Origin: Phoronis ovalis
Lineage: Eukaryota > Phoronida > Phoronidae
Length of the DNA: 18,807 nucleotides
NCBI GenBank assembly: GCA_028565635.1
Contig: JAOXYB010017231.1
Location: forward strand, 1-18,807
Reading direction: 5' to 3'
Below are positions 9,102 through 18,672 of the stretch, piece after piece. Below the pieces are notes generated by a model. The model had not been told where the DNA came from. It worked only from the letters and a program-made list of their open reading frames with translations, and ran no database searches. Position numbers and translations under genes: made by a program. How positions within the stretch are numbered: the first letter of the stretch is position 1; each line of letters begins with the position of its first letter.

Positions 9102-10136
9102 ATGGATAACGTGCTTGGCGATGATCCCAACGTTACTAATCAAACTCCTATCGAACCGCCTCTGTCCCTGAAAGCATTCTCCAAGATTTATGGTAGTTAT
9201 CATGGATTCCTGAGTGTCATTGTATGCGCATTTGGTATAACTACAAACGTGTTTAACGTAGTTGTCTTAACACGTAAGAACATGCGTACGTCTAGTAACG
9301 TAATTCTAACTGGGTTAGCAATCGCCGACATGTTAACAATGATGTCTTACGTTCCTTTTGCATTACATTTCTACATATTATATCCAAAAGAGCCATCGGC
9401 GGCAAGGAACACATTAGAATGGGCAAAATTTCTTCTGTTTCATGCTAATTTTTCAATTACGACTCATACCGTGTCTATATGGTGTGGCGTAACATTAGCT
9501 ATATTTCGATATATTCACATGCGTTGTGGAAGAAATATCATAGATGTAACAAAAGCATTGTTTGCCGTTGTGTTGGTTTATATTTACGCAATCATCTTGG
9601 TGATACCGAACTATATAAGTTTAACTATTGTACCAGTATCAGATCGTGGAGAAACATTATACTATGAAATATCAGGAATTAAGGAATTAGAATCAGTAGC
9701 GTTGGCGAATTTCTGGATGCACGCTTTGCTAGTGAAGTTAATCCCTTGTTTCTTGTTGTCGGTATTTGGCGGATTGCTAGTCAGTTCTATTCATAGAGTG
9801 CAGGTAAAAGGCAAACAATTAAAAAATGGAAGTTCACGTTCCGTCGCCTTCCGAACACGAATGCGTGAACATTCCCGTACCACTCGAATGTTAACTGTAG
9901 TAATTACTTTATTTCTGGTGACGGAGTTTCCTCAAGGCGTCTTGACGTTACTGTCTGGTGTCAAAGAAGGATTCTTTTTAAAGTACTATGAACCACTGGG
10001 AGATCTCATGGACATTATTGCTTTGATTAACAACAGTATTAATTTTATTCTTTATTGTTCAATGAGTAAAACATTTAGAAAAACGTTTGTTACGATATTC
10101 TGGAACAAGATCAATCATTCAATCCATTCTATCTAG
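9102..10136 (+). CDS. Intronless class A GPCR, DMSR / myosuppressin-receptor-like peptide receptor
   Basis: The 344-residue protein is a rhodopsin-family receptor predicted to sit in the plasma membrane and bind an amidated neuropeptide (FMRFamide/myosuppressin-type). Seven membrane segments lie at about 34-56, 66-88, 108-138, 152-175, 204-230, 262-286 and 300-320. Family marks are HTVSIW in TM3, FRY (135-137) in place of DRY, the TM6 signature TEFPQGV (274-280), and NFILY (314-318) in place of NPxxY, followed by CSMSKTFR. D76 in TM2 is present. Two N-glycosylation sequons (N10, N13) mark the outside N-terminus. No cysteine is seen at the top of TM3 or in loop 2, so the usual disulfide is absent. 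The C-tail is short (about 20 residues). The start has a good context (ACA before ATGG). The subfamily is fairly secure; the ligand is inferred. Confidence 0.93.
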   Translation: MDNVLGDDPNVTNQTPIEPPLSLKAFSKIYGSYHGFLSVIVCAFGITTNVFNVVVLTRKNMRTSSNVILTGLAIADMLTMMSYVPFALHFYILYPKEPSAARNTLEWAKFLLFHANFSITTHTVSIWCGVTLAIFRYIHMRCGRNIIDVTKALFAVVLVYIYAIILVIPNYISLTIVPVSDRGETLYYEISGIKELESVALANFWMHALLVKLIPCFLLSVFGGLLVSSIHRVQVKGKQLKNGSSRSVAFRTRMREHSRTTRMLTVVITLFLVTEFPQGVLTLLSGVKEGFFLKYYEPLGDLMDIIALINNSINFILYCSMSKTFRKTFVTIFWNKINHSIHSI

Positions 10137-10210
10137 TAATTGTTTGTGCTATGACTGAGACATTCATCAGAACTATTCAGCGACGCTGTGTGTTGGATTA
10201 AAAGTAAAAG

Positions 10211-10216
10211 AATAAA
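10211..10216 (+). promoter_or_regulatory. Poly(A) signal of the GPCR gene
   Basis: A canonical AATAAA lies 75 nt after the receptor stop codon and is a plausible cleavage and polyadenylation signal. The assignment is positional. Confidence 0.55.
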
Positions 10217-10588
10217 CACCTAGTGCTATTAAATATTTAAATTAGTAATAACATTCGCACAGTATTTAACAAAGTGTTGCTTTAGATTTGGCATCATTCA
10301 GCTATAGTATCCAAGTTAAGTCGCCAGGTAGTGGAATGGAAGCTGGATTTTCAGGAGGCAGTTTGTAGGCGCCTTATCTGGTATCTCTTTCGTCAGATTA
10401 CTTTCCTCATAGCGGTCATCTGAAAATGGGAAAAGAACTCCCTGCACTGCTTATATAGCAGTAATTTGATGTGTACTGGTCGATTAAGGCAATGGTTTTA
10501 ATATTTATACTGTTTCGTCCAAATCAGTTGCAAACATTTACCAGATAAAATTGTGCACACTGTTATTTTACCTGGGGTCTGAAGGTGA

Positions 10589-10683
10589 CCACTAACCGAA
10601 AATGTTGAAATTACCTACTCCACTATCCTGGTGACATTTGCATATTTTATTCCAATGGTTCTCCTCGCTTTGAACTATAGTAG
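10589..10683 (+). pseudogene. GPCR fragment exon: TM5
   Basis: The open frame LTENVEITYSTILV then TFAYFIPMVLLALNYSR ends at AG before GTAATC (10684). The FxxxP pattern and trailing Y-S-R fit TM5 of a peptide receptor. It is preceded in frame by TGA (10586-10588), while the likely upstream loop-2 sequence continues in another frame, so a one- or two-base indel is indicated. Confidence 0.55.
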
Positions 10684-12019
10684 GTAATCTGCTAGTCATG
10701 GGGCATACGGTCCATTTCATCTTTTCCTAAAATATTTATAAATTACGACAAATATGTACCATGACTAAAGCTAATGAGTTTTCTTGCACGTTTTATTAAT
10801 CAGCAACACAAGTCACAAGAATGAATCCTAACAAACATCTTCCGTAAAAATGTGTTAGTCATTTTTGCTTGTTATTCCATACTAAATTTCCTTTCCTTTC
10901 AAATTTTTGTTATCGCTGTGGCCCGCCAGCAGCGAACAGTTGAGAAAACAAGATAAACGTATAGTTATTATTTCCTAATACATGTGATTTTGGATCAACT
11001 ATATATCTATTTTTCACTTTATGACAGGTACGTGTGTTGCGTATGCTATGCTAACACTGTAAAGTCGATCGCTGGTTGCATTATTCAGCCTTTATATTTT
11101 AAAATGCATTTTAGGCGGCCAAATGAAAATATGTACAATACATGACTGCTTAAACAAATAATCATTTATTACGGGCCAAGTTCGTTGGGCGCCTCAGCCA
11201 GTTCGTCTCGCTAGGACAATTTACTAAAAACACTGACCAAATCCGTTGAAGAAGGGTCTAAGACCAGTATGTACTAACATGACAGTTTGAAAAAGTCCGT
11301 GTTCAATTAACGACAGACTGAAGTTCAGTGCTTAATGAACTTATTCCGTGCTTCTAATAAATTCATTTGTCCTTGTGAGACCAAATGTTCTAATTGGTAC
11401 AAGCATGCCTTTGGAAAGATGACAAATCAATTATGATATTTTATTTTTATGTATCTACATATCTGGCACATCCGTACATGTTTCGTACCTTCTCAACTAA
11501 CGTCTGGGCTTAACTGTACAGTTATTTGTTATTATATTCCTTCAATTTAACAAGAGCGAAATAAGTACGTCATTAAAGTCTTGACCCGTTCTGTGTCCAA
11601 CTGAGATAAGCCTTTCTCTTTGTGTGTGATCGACCTATTTTACTACATGTTGCTACCGGCCGCTTAGACCACTTTTATACATATTATTGCAAGCTGCAAT
11701 TTGATTGGTATCAAGACTTTCGCAGACACTTTATATATAAATAAAGGGATTAACGTTCCTTTGCTTTTCAAAATAACAAACAAAAATTGGCTATGGTTAA
11801 GCCCAGGCGTTACTAATTTGATAAGGAATGAGCACTAACGGGTGATTTTATTCAGACTGGCATTTGATTGTATGAAATGTCATTTTTAGTGGTAACAAAA
11901 TTATTAGGAAACACAAATTTCGAATAATACTATATTAATGTAAAGATGTAAATTAAAATTTATTGACATTGAAATGTGTATCTGTACAAATAAATGAGAT
12001 GTTATTTACTTTTTTCCAG
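10684..12019. other. Putative intron between the GPCR TM5 and TM6 fragments
   Basis: It begins with GTAATC and ends with TTTTTTCCAG, 1336 bp. No open frame with recognisable motifs and no repeat with clear ends was seen inside. Confidence 0.45.
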
Positions 12020-12167
12020 AGTGATTTTCTCCCTATTAAAGGCTCCTGTTTTACAAAATTCTTGTAACCTGACAAAATATAAAAAGCAGAGACTTCTAAT
12101 GCTTGTCCTCATGACGGTAGCTTTTGTAATCATGCGGTCTCCTTACTTCATATTGTTTATAAGAGAG
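12020..12167 (+). pseudogene. GPCR fragment exon: intracellular loop 3 and TM6
   Basis: The 148-nt exon lies between acceptor TTTACTTTTTTCCAG and donor GAG/GTAAAG. It enters in phase 2, exactly matching the TM5 exon 1.3 kb upstream, and is open throughout. The K-Y-K-K-Q-R basic run before a hydrophobic helix with F..MRSP is the TM6 layout. The Trp normally in CWxP is replaced by Arg, unusual for a working receptor. Confidence 0.55.
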
Positions 12168-13705
12168 GTAAAGAGAACAATTAAAATAAATGATCGATGA
12201 TTTAAGAGAAACGGTGTTGAGAAAATATAATGCAAATCCATATTCTAAAAGAGCTACTCCAGCTTGAAATTCAAACCATTTTTAAAACTGTTAACGTTAT
12301 CATTTCAAAAGTAATATCGACAGCTTTTGGTATTTTCAGCTGGTTACTGAGATATCCTATAAATGCTCAAGACCTTCATTCTCTTCTGTAACATTATCGA
12401 CACGTTCAAACATGGAAATTTTCTTTTTCATGACAATGGTCGTGCAGATATTTTAATATCTAAATATATCAGTTCATATAGTTTTAAAAGCAAAATATTT
12501 TAAAAACTGATATATTTACTATATATTTAGAACAGAAATTTGCTTTTGGTAAATTTGCATATACAGAGGATGTCCAAAAACGATGCAAGTGTGCGATCAC
12601 TTCAAACTAAATACGTGAAACCAAATGTAATTCTTAGTGTAACACAGAATCAGCAAAGCACCAGGAATTCTACATTTTTGGATGCATCTCATCACTGTAT
12701 TGTAAACTAACGTCCAGGAAAAGCATACTATTTGGCACTGCCAGTTTAACTTAGTTTCTTTTCATCAATTTATTCTCATCATTCTTAATGTGCTTTTATA
12801 TCAAATGGATCCTTTGTGGGACCGCTATATGTGCATTTCCTCGTGACGTGACAAGCATGTTAATCTTGTCGGTATAAAATATGAAAAAATATAATTTAAA
12901 TGTACATAATCTAATATATATTTTGTTTGTGTTGCGAAAATAAATTAGTATAACAAACGACGTTTTGCGATATTACTCATAAATGCAATTATTATTTAAT
13001 GTAGAAAACTGATTTCATTAGATTTATTAGGTATATTATTAATATTCCGTTTATATTCAATAACACATTTTAATAATGACACAAAATTGCAATTGACTTC
13101 ATTAGTAGGTAGATTACTGTTGCTATCATATATTCTTGAAATTACAGTGTATCCAGTATTAATATATACAGCTAGAATTGTTTTTTTCTAACACGAAATC
13201 TACTAGCTAATAGACTATTTACAAGCACCTGGGCGCGCTACAGTCAGACCCTTTCAATACCGGCATTCTTTAGTTATACACAAAACTTGTTTTTTTTAAA
13301 TCTGACTTTAGAAAAGCTTTAACCGGTGAAAATTTAACAAAATAAAAAAATATTATTAAATAGTTTATGGATTGATATGCTCTTAAAAAGGAGGATAATT
13401 CTTAGATCAAAGAACATAAGATTTTTTGGGTTTTCGCTCAGCATGCGATCGAATGCTGCGTTTTGTGAATGAATTGCATGAGCGCACGCCGAACTACGTA
13501 ACTGAACAATGACGTTCATTCATAGCGACATGCTGAGATCATTTGGGTCTGAAACTGGTGGCTCCACCAATTGCATGCAAATAGTATATTACAAGATACA
13601 TTGTACAGAAGACTTAATCATGCCATGGAAATATATTCATGTATGGATTACTTGTGGACGTAAACAACCGTAACCAAAATCATATTTTTCTGACAACCTA
13701 GTAAT
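12168..13705. other. Spacer between the GPCR fragments and the ATP-grasp gene
   Basis: No TM7 exon was recognised on the plus strand. A 46-codon open frame at 12570-12710, following an acceptor-like ATATACAG, starts MSKNDASVRSLQTKY. It has no homology I recognise and could be a chance frame. The rest is AT-rich and non-coding. Confidence 0.4.
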
Positions 13706-13711
13706 TTTAAT
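13706..13711 (-). promoter_or_regulatory. Candidate poly(A) signal of the ATP-grasp gene
   Basis: Read on the minus strand this is ATTAAA, the common variant of the polyadenylation hexamer, about 50 nt after the stop codon at 13762. No AATAAA is closer. Confidence 0.4.
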
Positions 13712-13761
13712 AAAACACTTTTCCGTTTTATCGCACCTTGTACGAGACGTTGCTTCATAAT

Positions 13762-14460
13762 TTAGAACAACCTATGTACAAATTCTGAAGCTATAAAATT
13801 CATATAATTCAAAATACTAGATGACTTGTTCGTCGCACTCACTCGATTGTCATCTATACTACCGATTATGCAACACGGCTCTGGCACCGTATGAATGTTG
13901 GGTAACTCCAGCATTTGTAAAGAATCAACAAAATCTAACGGAGACAATACTATTTCATTCTTATCGTGCATTTCTTGCAGTTTAACCCAATGTTTTTTCA
14001 AAGACTCACTATCTCTATTGAAGTATGCGATATATCCTATCATATGTTGATGGCTATGAAAGGATAAATCACGTGGCATGCATGTATTGGAACAAGCAAG
14101 AAATACATGAAGTAATGGTAGATCTATACCATATATAATTTTATCCCATTTGGTTATGCTGAATCCGCCTGGTCTAGGATTTATTTCCAATAGTTTGGGT
14201 GCTTCACCTATCTTCCATCTTAAATCAATGTCGAAAATTCCGTGATACAGTCCCGTTGCCACGCAACATCTATAAGCAACTTGGATCAAAATATCCATAT
14301 CCTTTTCTGGCAAGTTTGCTGGCATCGAAATTGTTGTTGGTTGGAATACAGGTAGATATGTTGCTCCTCGTTCGAATGTTACGCCACCTAGTAGATGCCC
14401 GTTAAACAAGACTACATCCACTCCGTATTGCTTTCCTGATAAATATTCCATCAACACAAT
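13762..14460 (-). CDS. ATP-grasp gene terminal exon
   Basis: 699 nt, 232 codons and TAA, after acceptor CACTTTTCAG. It starts IVLMEYLSGKQYGVDVV. The ATG at 14481 lies in the intron and is not the start. The C-terminal 100 residues (from HMIGYIAYF) are the less conserved tail of the family. Confidence 0.88.
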   Translation of the reverse strand: MVLMEYLSGKQYGVDVVLFNGHLLGGVTFERGATYLPVFQPTTISMPANLPEKDMDILIQVAYRCCVATGLYHGIFDIDLRWKIGEAPKLLEINPRPGGFSITKWDKIIYGIDLPLLHVFLACSNTCMPRDLSFHSHQHMIGYIAYFNRDSESLKKHWVKLQEMHDKNEIVLSPLDFVDSLQMLELPNIHTVPEPCCIIGSIDDNRVSATNKSSSILNYMNFIASEFVHRLF

Positions 14461-15522
14461 CTGAAAAGTGAGTTGATACACAAACCATAATTTGCTTATG
14501 GATGTATTATCATCATTTTATAGTTTATCTTGTATATTCACTTCCTTCTCGATATACTACATACTTACCTATAATAAACATATATATGTATTATGACGTA
14601 AACATAAGTTTAGATAACATAAGATAAATAAATTATACAGTTAAATAAAATATAATAAATTAATTGAAATAAAAATGTTGCGATTCATTAACAGAGAATT
14701 ATTTCAAGATGTACTTAATAAAATGTTTCTCCGTCAATTGCGCAGGGTACTGACCTTTTCAGAAAAGGTTGGCGACGGACACAGAATCCCACAATATTTA
14801 ATGTCATGTAGTAGTTCTGGAAAATATTCTTCACATTGCTTCATTTCTTTCATTAAGCGTGCACCTTCAGAGCCCATACCAGCAAGAGGTTTCATAACTA
14901 TCGGGAAAGACATGTCTTTTATAGCTGTTTCCAAGTCGTTTATAGTAGATACGGCATAACACTGAAAAAACGAAAACATTTTAACTCATTATTTAGCATA
15001 TCATGATAAAGAAGGAGCCTATATATTTGATAACCGAAGTGACATGGGCTGAAGCTGCATTGCTTGAAATTAACTATGGAATACTGTAAATATGATAAAA
15101 TAACAAGTCTAAGAAGCTTTTATAATAATGATATCGCTCTTTGTCTGGTTGAAAGTAAATTTCTAACATTTTAAAAACTACGGTTTATCTCCTGGTCCTT
15201 ATGATGACAGAGCTCGTTATGCATCCGAGATTAAAAATATATACAACTGGCCATGGCTAATAGGAATGAGCAGCTAGACTGCCCTCGCGCTAAGTGCCTA
15301 TAGCAGCCTTTCAATTGGCCTTTGCTGGTTTGGGTGAAGCGACGTATGACTGCAATAAATTACCTGGTGTGCAATTTTTGATTTTAAGACGGTGCGCAAT
15401 GTTTCATCTTTCATGATTGCTGTCTTAGTTGCCTTACCACCATTTGTTGGTAGTTTTAATCTTTCACACAAGGCGGCAGTAGTGAGTTGTAGTATCTCAG
15501 AGAATGTAAAGCATCCATCAAT
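13762..15522 (-). CDS. Carnosine-synthase-like ATP-grasp enzyme, last three exons (5' part missing)
   Basis: Three phase-0 exons (15522-15364, 14961-14755, 14460-13762) join to 354 residues and a TAA. The family makes amide bonds from a carboxylate and an amine using ATP, as carnosine synthase does with beta-alanine and histidine; the substrate here is unknown. IDGCFTFSE at the start matches the region before the ATP-grasp fold in CARNS1-type proteins. FPIVMKP (Lys 77) and GMGSEGA (81-87) form the ATP-binding lysine and glycine loop. LMEYLSG and VDVVLFNG follow at 125-143. The metal-binding strand HGIFDID (195-201) and LLEINPRPGG (212-221, with E214 and N216) come next, then YGIDLPLLHVFLAC. 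No stop or frameshift was found and all internal splice sites are canonical, so these exons look functional. CARNS1-type proteins are about 800-950 residues, so the N-terminal half lies upstream, out of view or lost. Confidence 0.88.
14755..14961 (-). CDS. ATP-grasp gene exon n-1: ATP-binding lysine and glycine loop
   Basis: 207 nt, 69 codons, between acceptor TTTCGTTTTTTCAG and donor AAAAG/GTCAGT, phase 0. It holds FPIVMKPLAGMGSEGARLMK, the nucleotide-contacting part of the fold. The open frame continuing past 14755 is intron read-through. Confidence 0.88.
15364..15522 (-). CDS. ATP-grasp gene exon n-2
   Basis: 159 nt, 53 codons, between acceptor TTTTTGTGTTTAG and donor CACCAG/GTAATT, phase 0 at both ends. 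It encodes IDGCFTFSEI, LQLTTAALCERLKLPTNGGK and ATKTAIMKDETLRTVLKSK, the segment that leads into the ATP-grasp fold. No upstream exon ending in phase 0 with a convincing sequence was found on the minus strand up to 18807. Confidence 0.85.
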
Positions 15523-16214
15523 CTAAACACAAAAAGTAACTTTGCGTGCATGGACAGCTGATTCAGTTCTAAGACGGATATTAGATGCAGGTTTATGGAA
15601 CACATATAAACAAAGGTTCTGACTTATAAAACCGTTTTTCAAAATTTTGCTTTGAAATAATGAGCTCGGTAAGTGACAGCAGGGCCGTCAGACACTTTTT
15701 CAAAAGGGGGGTGCGTTGATGCCAAATGTCCTTGTCATAATATATTATGACCATTTAATTACAGTGGGGGTACTTATAAAAGTTCAAAGGATTTTCTGTT
15801 TTGTATCAATTACTCTTCATCATTAATTAACCTTAGTACAAAATATCAAATTTGCTTGTCATAATCTATTAACCCAAATCACCATTTAATTTTGAAAGTA
15901 CTTTTGTAGCAATTACTCATTGACTTGTCATCATTTATTAGCCCTATTTACTGCTTAAGAATACATTATGATGACAATGGTTGCCAAAATCAACAAAACG
16001 TAAAGTAATTAGTTGTTTTTTAATATTCCATCGACTGTAATTTTGAAATATAAAAATGTCTCCGTTTCGGTGGTCGTTTCTTAAAAGGATTGATCGAGTT
16101 AGCTTTGTTATGTTTTAAACGGTTTCGTCTGTTTTAACACCTGCTTATTATGGCTGCGCTTATGTTACTGATTCGCCCAAATGAACCAATGAAATATTCT
16201 ATGGAACTTCAAAG

Positions 16215-16600
16215 CAGTATCCCTCGGGGTTCGGATGAGTACGTTAAATGGCGGTCCCGTCTCTGTGAGGTCTATCTCTCAGGGACGTTAAAGAACGGCT
16301 ATTGACGTCGGTAAATGACCATCAATTAGTTCTTCCACTCCTTTTTTTCAAATGTATTTTCACTCAGGCGTAAATCCGTACCTGCTATGGTGTTATTGAA
16401 TTGTAAGTTTGCTAAGTGTACTGCGTTGAATACGGCAGCCTCACTGTATGCTCTCCTGGGAGTTGGGACTGTTCTTGGAGTGAACAAGTCCGTAATCAGG
16501 AGGTAATTGTGTAAAAAGTCATGTGTAGTTTATGTAAAGCCGCTTTGATTTACTATATGTGTAAGATAAAGGTCTTATAAATACAAATACAAGTACAAAA
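16215..16600 (+). repeat. SINE-like or dispersed-repeat body with conserved 3' tail
   Basis: The block around 16226-16300 (CGGATGAGTACGTTAAATGG, then GGTCCCGTCTCTGTGAGG and GGGACGTTAAAGAACGG) resembles a dispersed repeat I recall from many marine invertebrate genomes. The 3' end at 16532-16600 has TATGTAAAGCCGCTTTGA, then AAAGGTCTTATAAATAC, like the AAGCGCTTTGA...GGCGCTATATAAAT tail shared by several SINE families. The resemblance is from memory. No tRNA head or target duplication was found. Confidence 0.5.
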
Positions 16601-17012
16601 AATACGTTATATGCAACACTGATTTTTTATTTTGCACCATATAATATTTTAAAATAATGTTTTAATTATGACTTTATAATCAACTTAGAGAGATGATTTT
16701 ATGCTCAAAATGGAGGATATATCAATCATTAAAAAATATTGGCCTTAAACGGGCCCTGGACCCGCGCCACTTACGGAAGGAGACACCCGTACAATGATAT
16801 CAGGGCCATATTTCATGAGTGCATTTGGGCAAATCGTTTTATTATTTTGTCTATGTCATGTTTGAAATCATAATGTAATTATATATGTGGGCAAGAGAGG
16901 CTAATTTGTTCACACCTACGATGAGTCTTGTGCAATTCTGTAACCTCCTGCACCTTAACTATACGCTTGATTCCGTGATTAGGGCGTAAACAAATGTTCC
17001 TGTTACTTCAAA

Positions 17013-17041
17013 GGGGGTGCGTTCTCTCCCAGCGCACCCCC
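17013..17041. repeat. Perfect 9-bp GC hairpin in the right end of the hAT-like element
   Basis: GGGGGTGCG (17013-17021) pairs with CGCACCCCC (17033-17041) over an 11-nt loop. It is subterminal, as in many foldback-prone hAT ends. Confidence 0.6.
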
Positions 17042-17064
17042 CCTCCCCCCATCTAACGGGCCTG

Positions 17065-18117
17065 TGGTACATGAAATGTATACAAATCATGAATTCTATT
17101 TACCTGGTACCTAAGTGCGTAACACAACCAACAACTCATCAGTGCAGAAAAACCTACAAACAACCCTTGCTTATTTAATGTCGAATTTGGCGGTTTTGAA
17201 ATTTTCCACACAGGCAATTAAGGTATTGCAGAATAGATATTTTATATAATATTGAAAAATACTTTTATTTATCTGTTCTAGTTCATGGTGTTAACAAACA
17301 CAATGGACGATTTTATCACTAAGTCAAAATGGTTATGACAATTTTAATAGGGCCCAGTTACCCTTGAAGAAATTATCGATCGAATAAAACTAAACACCAG
17401 AAATTATTTTAAAGAGACACTCATGGAGAATAACTATTTTTGTTTTACTTGATTACTTGTTACCTATCCATTGTGAAAACGTTCACATGTTTGAATAATC
17501 ATGGGTCTTTATGTCGAATACGGGGCACATTGACTGTCGACTGTACTTGCATTGTGTTTTTGAATGCGTAAAGTAAGCGTTAAAATATCTGATTTAAATA
17601 ACAAAAGATTGATCATATATTTGATAAACCAAAGGTAACATTTCATTTCAAGTGTCTTTTCCAGAAATGAAGAGAAATTTCCAGACTGGGAGTACTCCGA
17701 AAACAAATTGCACACAAAGTAAACACATGTAAACTTTTAAATGCATGGGCCATATATGTCAAATCCTTTCTCGTTTTCAATTTATCATGATTTTGAAGGG
17801 TACTACACTTTTCAAAAAGGGTACCAGGTAAATGGAACTCATGATATAGATATCTGTATTTTTAAAATATGGAATTTTTGAATGATTTCCTGACCTGACT
17901 TTTACGGGTATTTTTTTTACTTAAAATCTTATATTCAAAACATTTAAATATATATACACCTTTTCGAATACTTATTTGTTTTTCCACAAAACTTGAAAAA
18001 TGGTTTCAGAGCGTGTTTCCATTTGACAAAGTCTTTTTTAATTGGTACTATGCATAGGCAAAGGGTGAATACACTACTATTAATATGTGTGTATTATATC
18101 TGTGTCCACAGACACAC
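17065..18117. other. Spacer, no gene recognised
   Basis: I searched the minus strand for the missing 5' exons of the ATP-grasp gene. A phase-0 donor at 17103 (CAG/GTAAAT) follows a short open stretch ending MSCWLCYALRYQ. It lacks a good acceptor and does not resemble the family, so no exon is called. The other open frames have no motifs. Confidence 0.4.
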
Positions 18118-18566
18118 AGTCCTAGGACTTGGTGTCCACCGGACAACCACAGCTATTTCTTACTGTTCGGATTTTTAACGGATGCTCTCAGAAAAACATA
18201 CTAACAGCTAGAAATGAGTTTCCGGCCTTAGGACTCAGCAATTTCGTTATAAAAAAATACGCTAAAAGTAAAAAAGAAATACGTAAAGCAAAAACTATAT
18301 TCAGACACAATATCCGGGCATAACATAATTATCTGAAATCAACATAAACATTGAAGTATATACATGTACCTATCTGAGCGCTGAAACACTAGTGTGAGGA
18401 TTGGAAAATTACCTGCATGTATATCTTGTTCAGATAGAGAGACCTAGATCAGAATATTGTTATATTATATGATAATTAAATAATTTAAGAAAATACCAAT
18501 ACATTGTCTGACTTCATAGTGCCGGACACTGAGTCCTGTTGTCCGTGTAAAAGGACACCTAGTCAT
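18118..18566. repeat. Possible inverted-repeat element built on GGTGTCC / CCGGAC motifs
   Basis: The left arm from 18131 reads GGTGTCCACCGGACAACCAC. The right arm read inward from 18559 is GGTGTCCTTTTACACGGACA followed by AC. The left flank contains the 12-bp palindrome AGTCCTAGGACT (18118-18129). No target duplication was found and the arms need a gap to align. Confidence 0.3.
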
Positions 18567-18672
18567 AAATATACATGCATGCCGCCGAAGGCACACACTC
18601 AAACTTAGACTGGAAAATCCACCGGACACTGAGAACTACAGAACACTAAGGGACTGGTCAGAAATTACCACA
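18567..18672. other. Spacer with a direct repeat
   Basis: CCGGACACTGAG occurs at 18522-18533 and again at 18622-18633, exactly 100 bp apart. GGGACTGGTCAGAAATTAC just before the G-run at 18673 may be the outer end of the element that continues past the window. Confidence 0.35.

Larger units (their letters stand above)
10286..12167 (+). pseudogene. Fragments of a second peptide-type GPCR, decayed multi-exon copy
   Basis: Three plus-strand pieces read as a class A receptor. Piece A (10286-10420) gives VVEWKLDFQEAVCRRLIWYLF and then RQITFLIAVI, matching loop 1 and the start of TM3 with its disulfide cysteine; it then hits TGA. Piece B (about 10537-10683) carries loop 2 (IKLCTLLFYLGSEGDH) and, after a frame shift near 10590, TM5 (FAYFIPMVLLALNYSR), ending at a GTAATC donor with AG left over. 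Piece C (12020-12167) starts after TTTTTTCCAG with A, completing the Arg codon. It encodes RVIFSLLKAP, a basic loop 3 and TM6 (LLMLVLMTVAFVIMRSPYF), then a GTAAAG donor. TM1-2, the DRY end of TM3, TM4 and TM7 were not found. TM6 has MRSP where CWxP is usual. It differs from the upstream receptor in sequence. The subfamily is unresolved. Confidence 0.6.
15680..17064. mobile_element. Degraded hAT-like inverted-repeat element with a nested SINE-like insertion
   Basis: The ends read CAGGGCCGTCAGA on the left and CAGGCCCGTTAGA on the right (inward), each followed within about 30 bp by GGGGGGTGCG. CAGGG/CAGGC starts are common in hAT elements. No exact 8-bp target duplication was found, so the pairing is tentative. 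The 1.4-kb interior has no transposase frame. It lies just upstream of the first visible ATP-grasp exon, possibly within an intron of that gene. Confidence 0.45.

Noticed and set aside
9479-9667. 62-codon plus-strand frame inside the GPCR
   Set aside because: It is an out-of-frame shadow of TM3-loop 2 of the receptor.
10316-10450. Minus-strand open frame ending FHYLAT that looked like a terminal exon after a good acceptor
   Set aside because: It is antisense to the plus-strand TM3-like stretch, has no partner exon, and the plus-strand reading matches a known fold better.
12570-12710. 46-codon open frame as the C-tail exon of the second GPCR
   Set aside because: No TM7 precedes it and the sequence has no recognisable receptor feature; noted only as a possible small frame.
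14199-14405. 68-codon plus-strand frame
   Set aside because: It is antisense to the terminal ATP-grasp exon.
14675-14959. 94-codon plus-strand frame
   Set aside because: It is antisense to the ATP-grasp exon carrying VMKP and GMGSEGA, which is clearly the coding strand.
17104-17215. Possible first exon of the ATP-grasp gene ending MSCWLCYALRYQ at a good donor
   Set aside because: No acceptor after the upstream stop, no similarity to the family, and the short hydrophobic frame is easily a chance event.
17993-18323. Two overlapping plus-strand open frames
   Set aside because: They cross the palindrome and repeat cluster, have no motif and show no splice support.
18414-18450. Good minus-strand donor (ATGCAG/GTAATT) as an upstream ATP-grasp exon
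   Set aside because: Only 12 codons are open before a stop and no acceptor fits.
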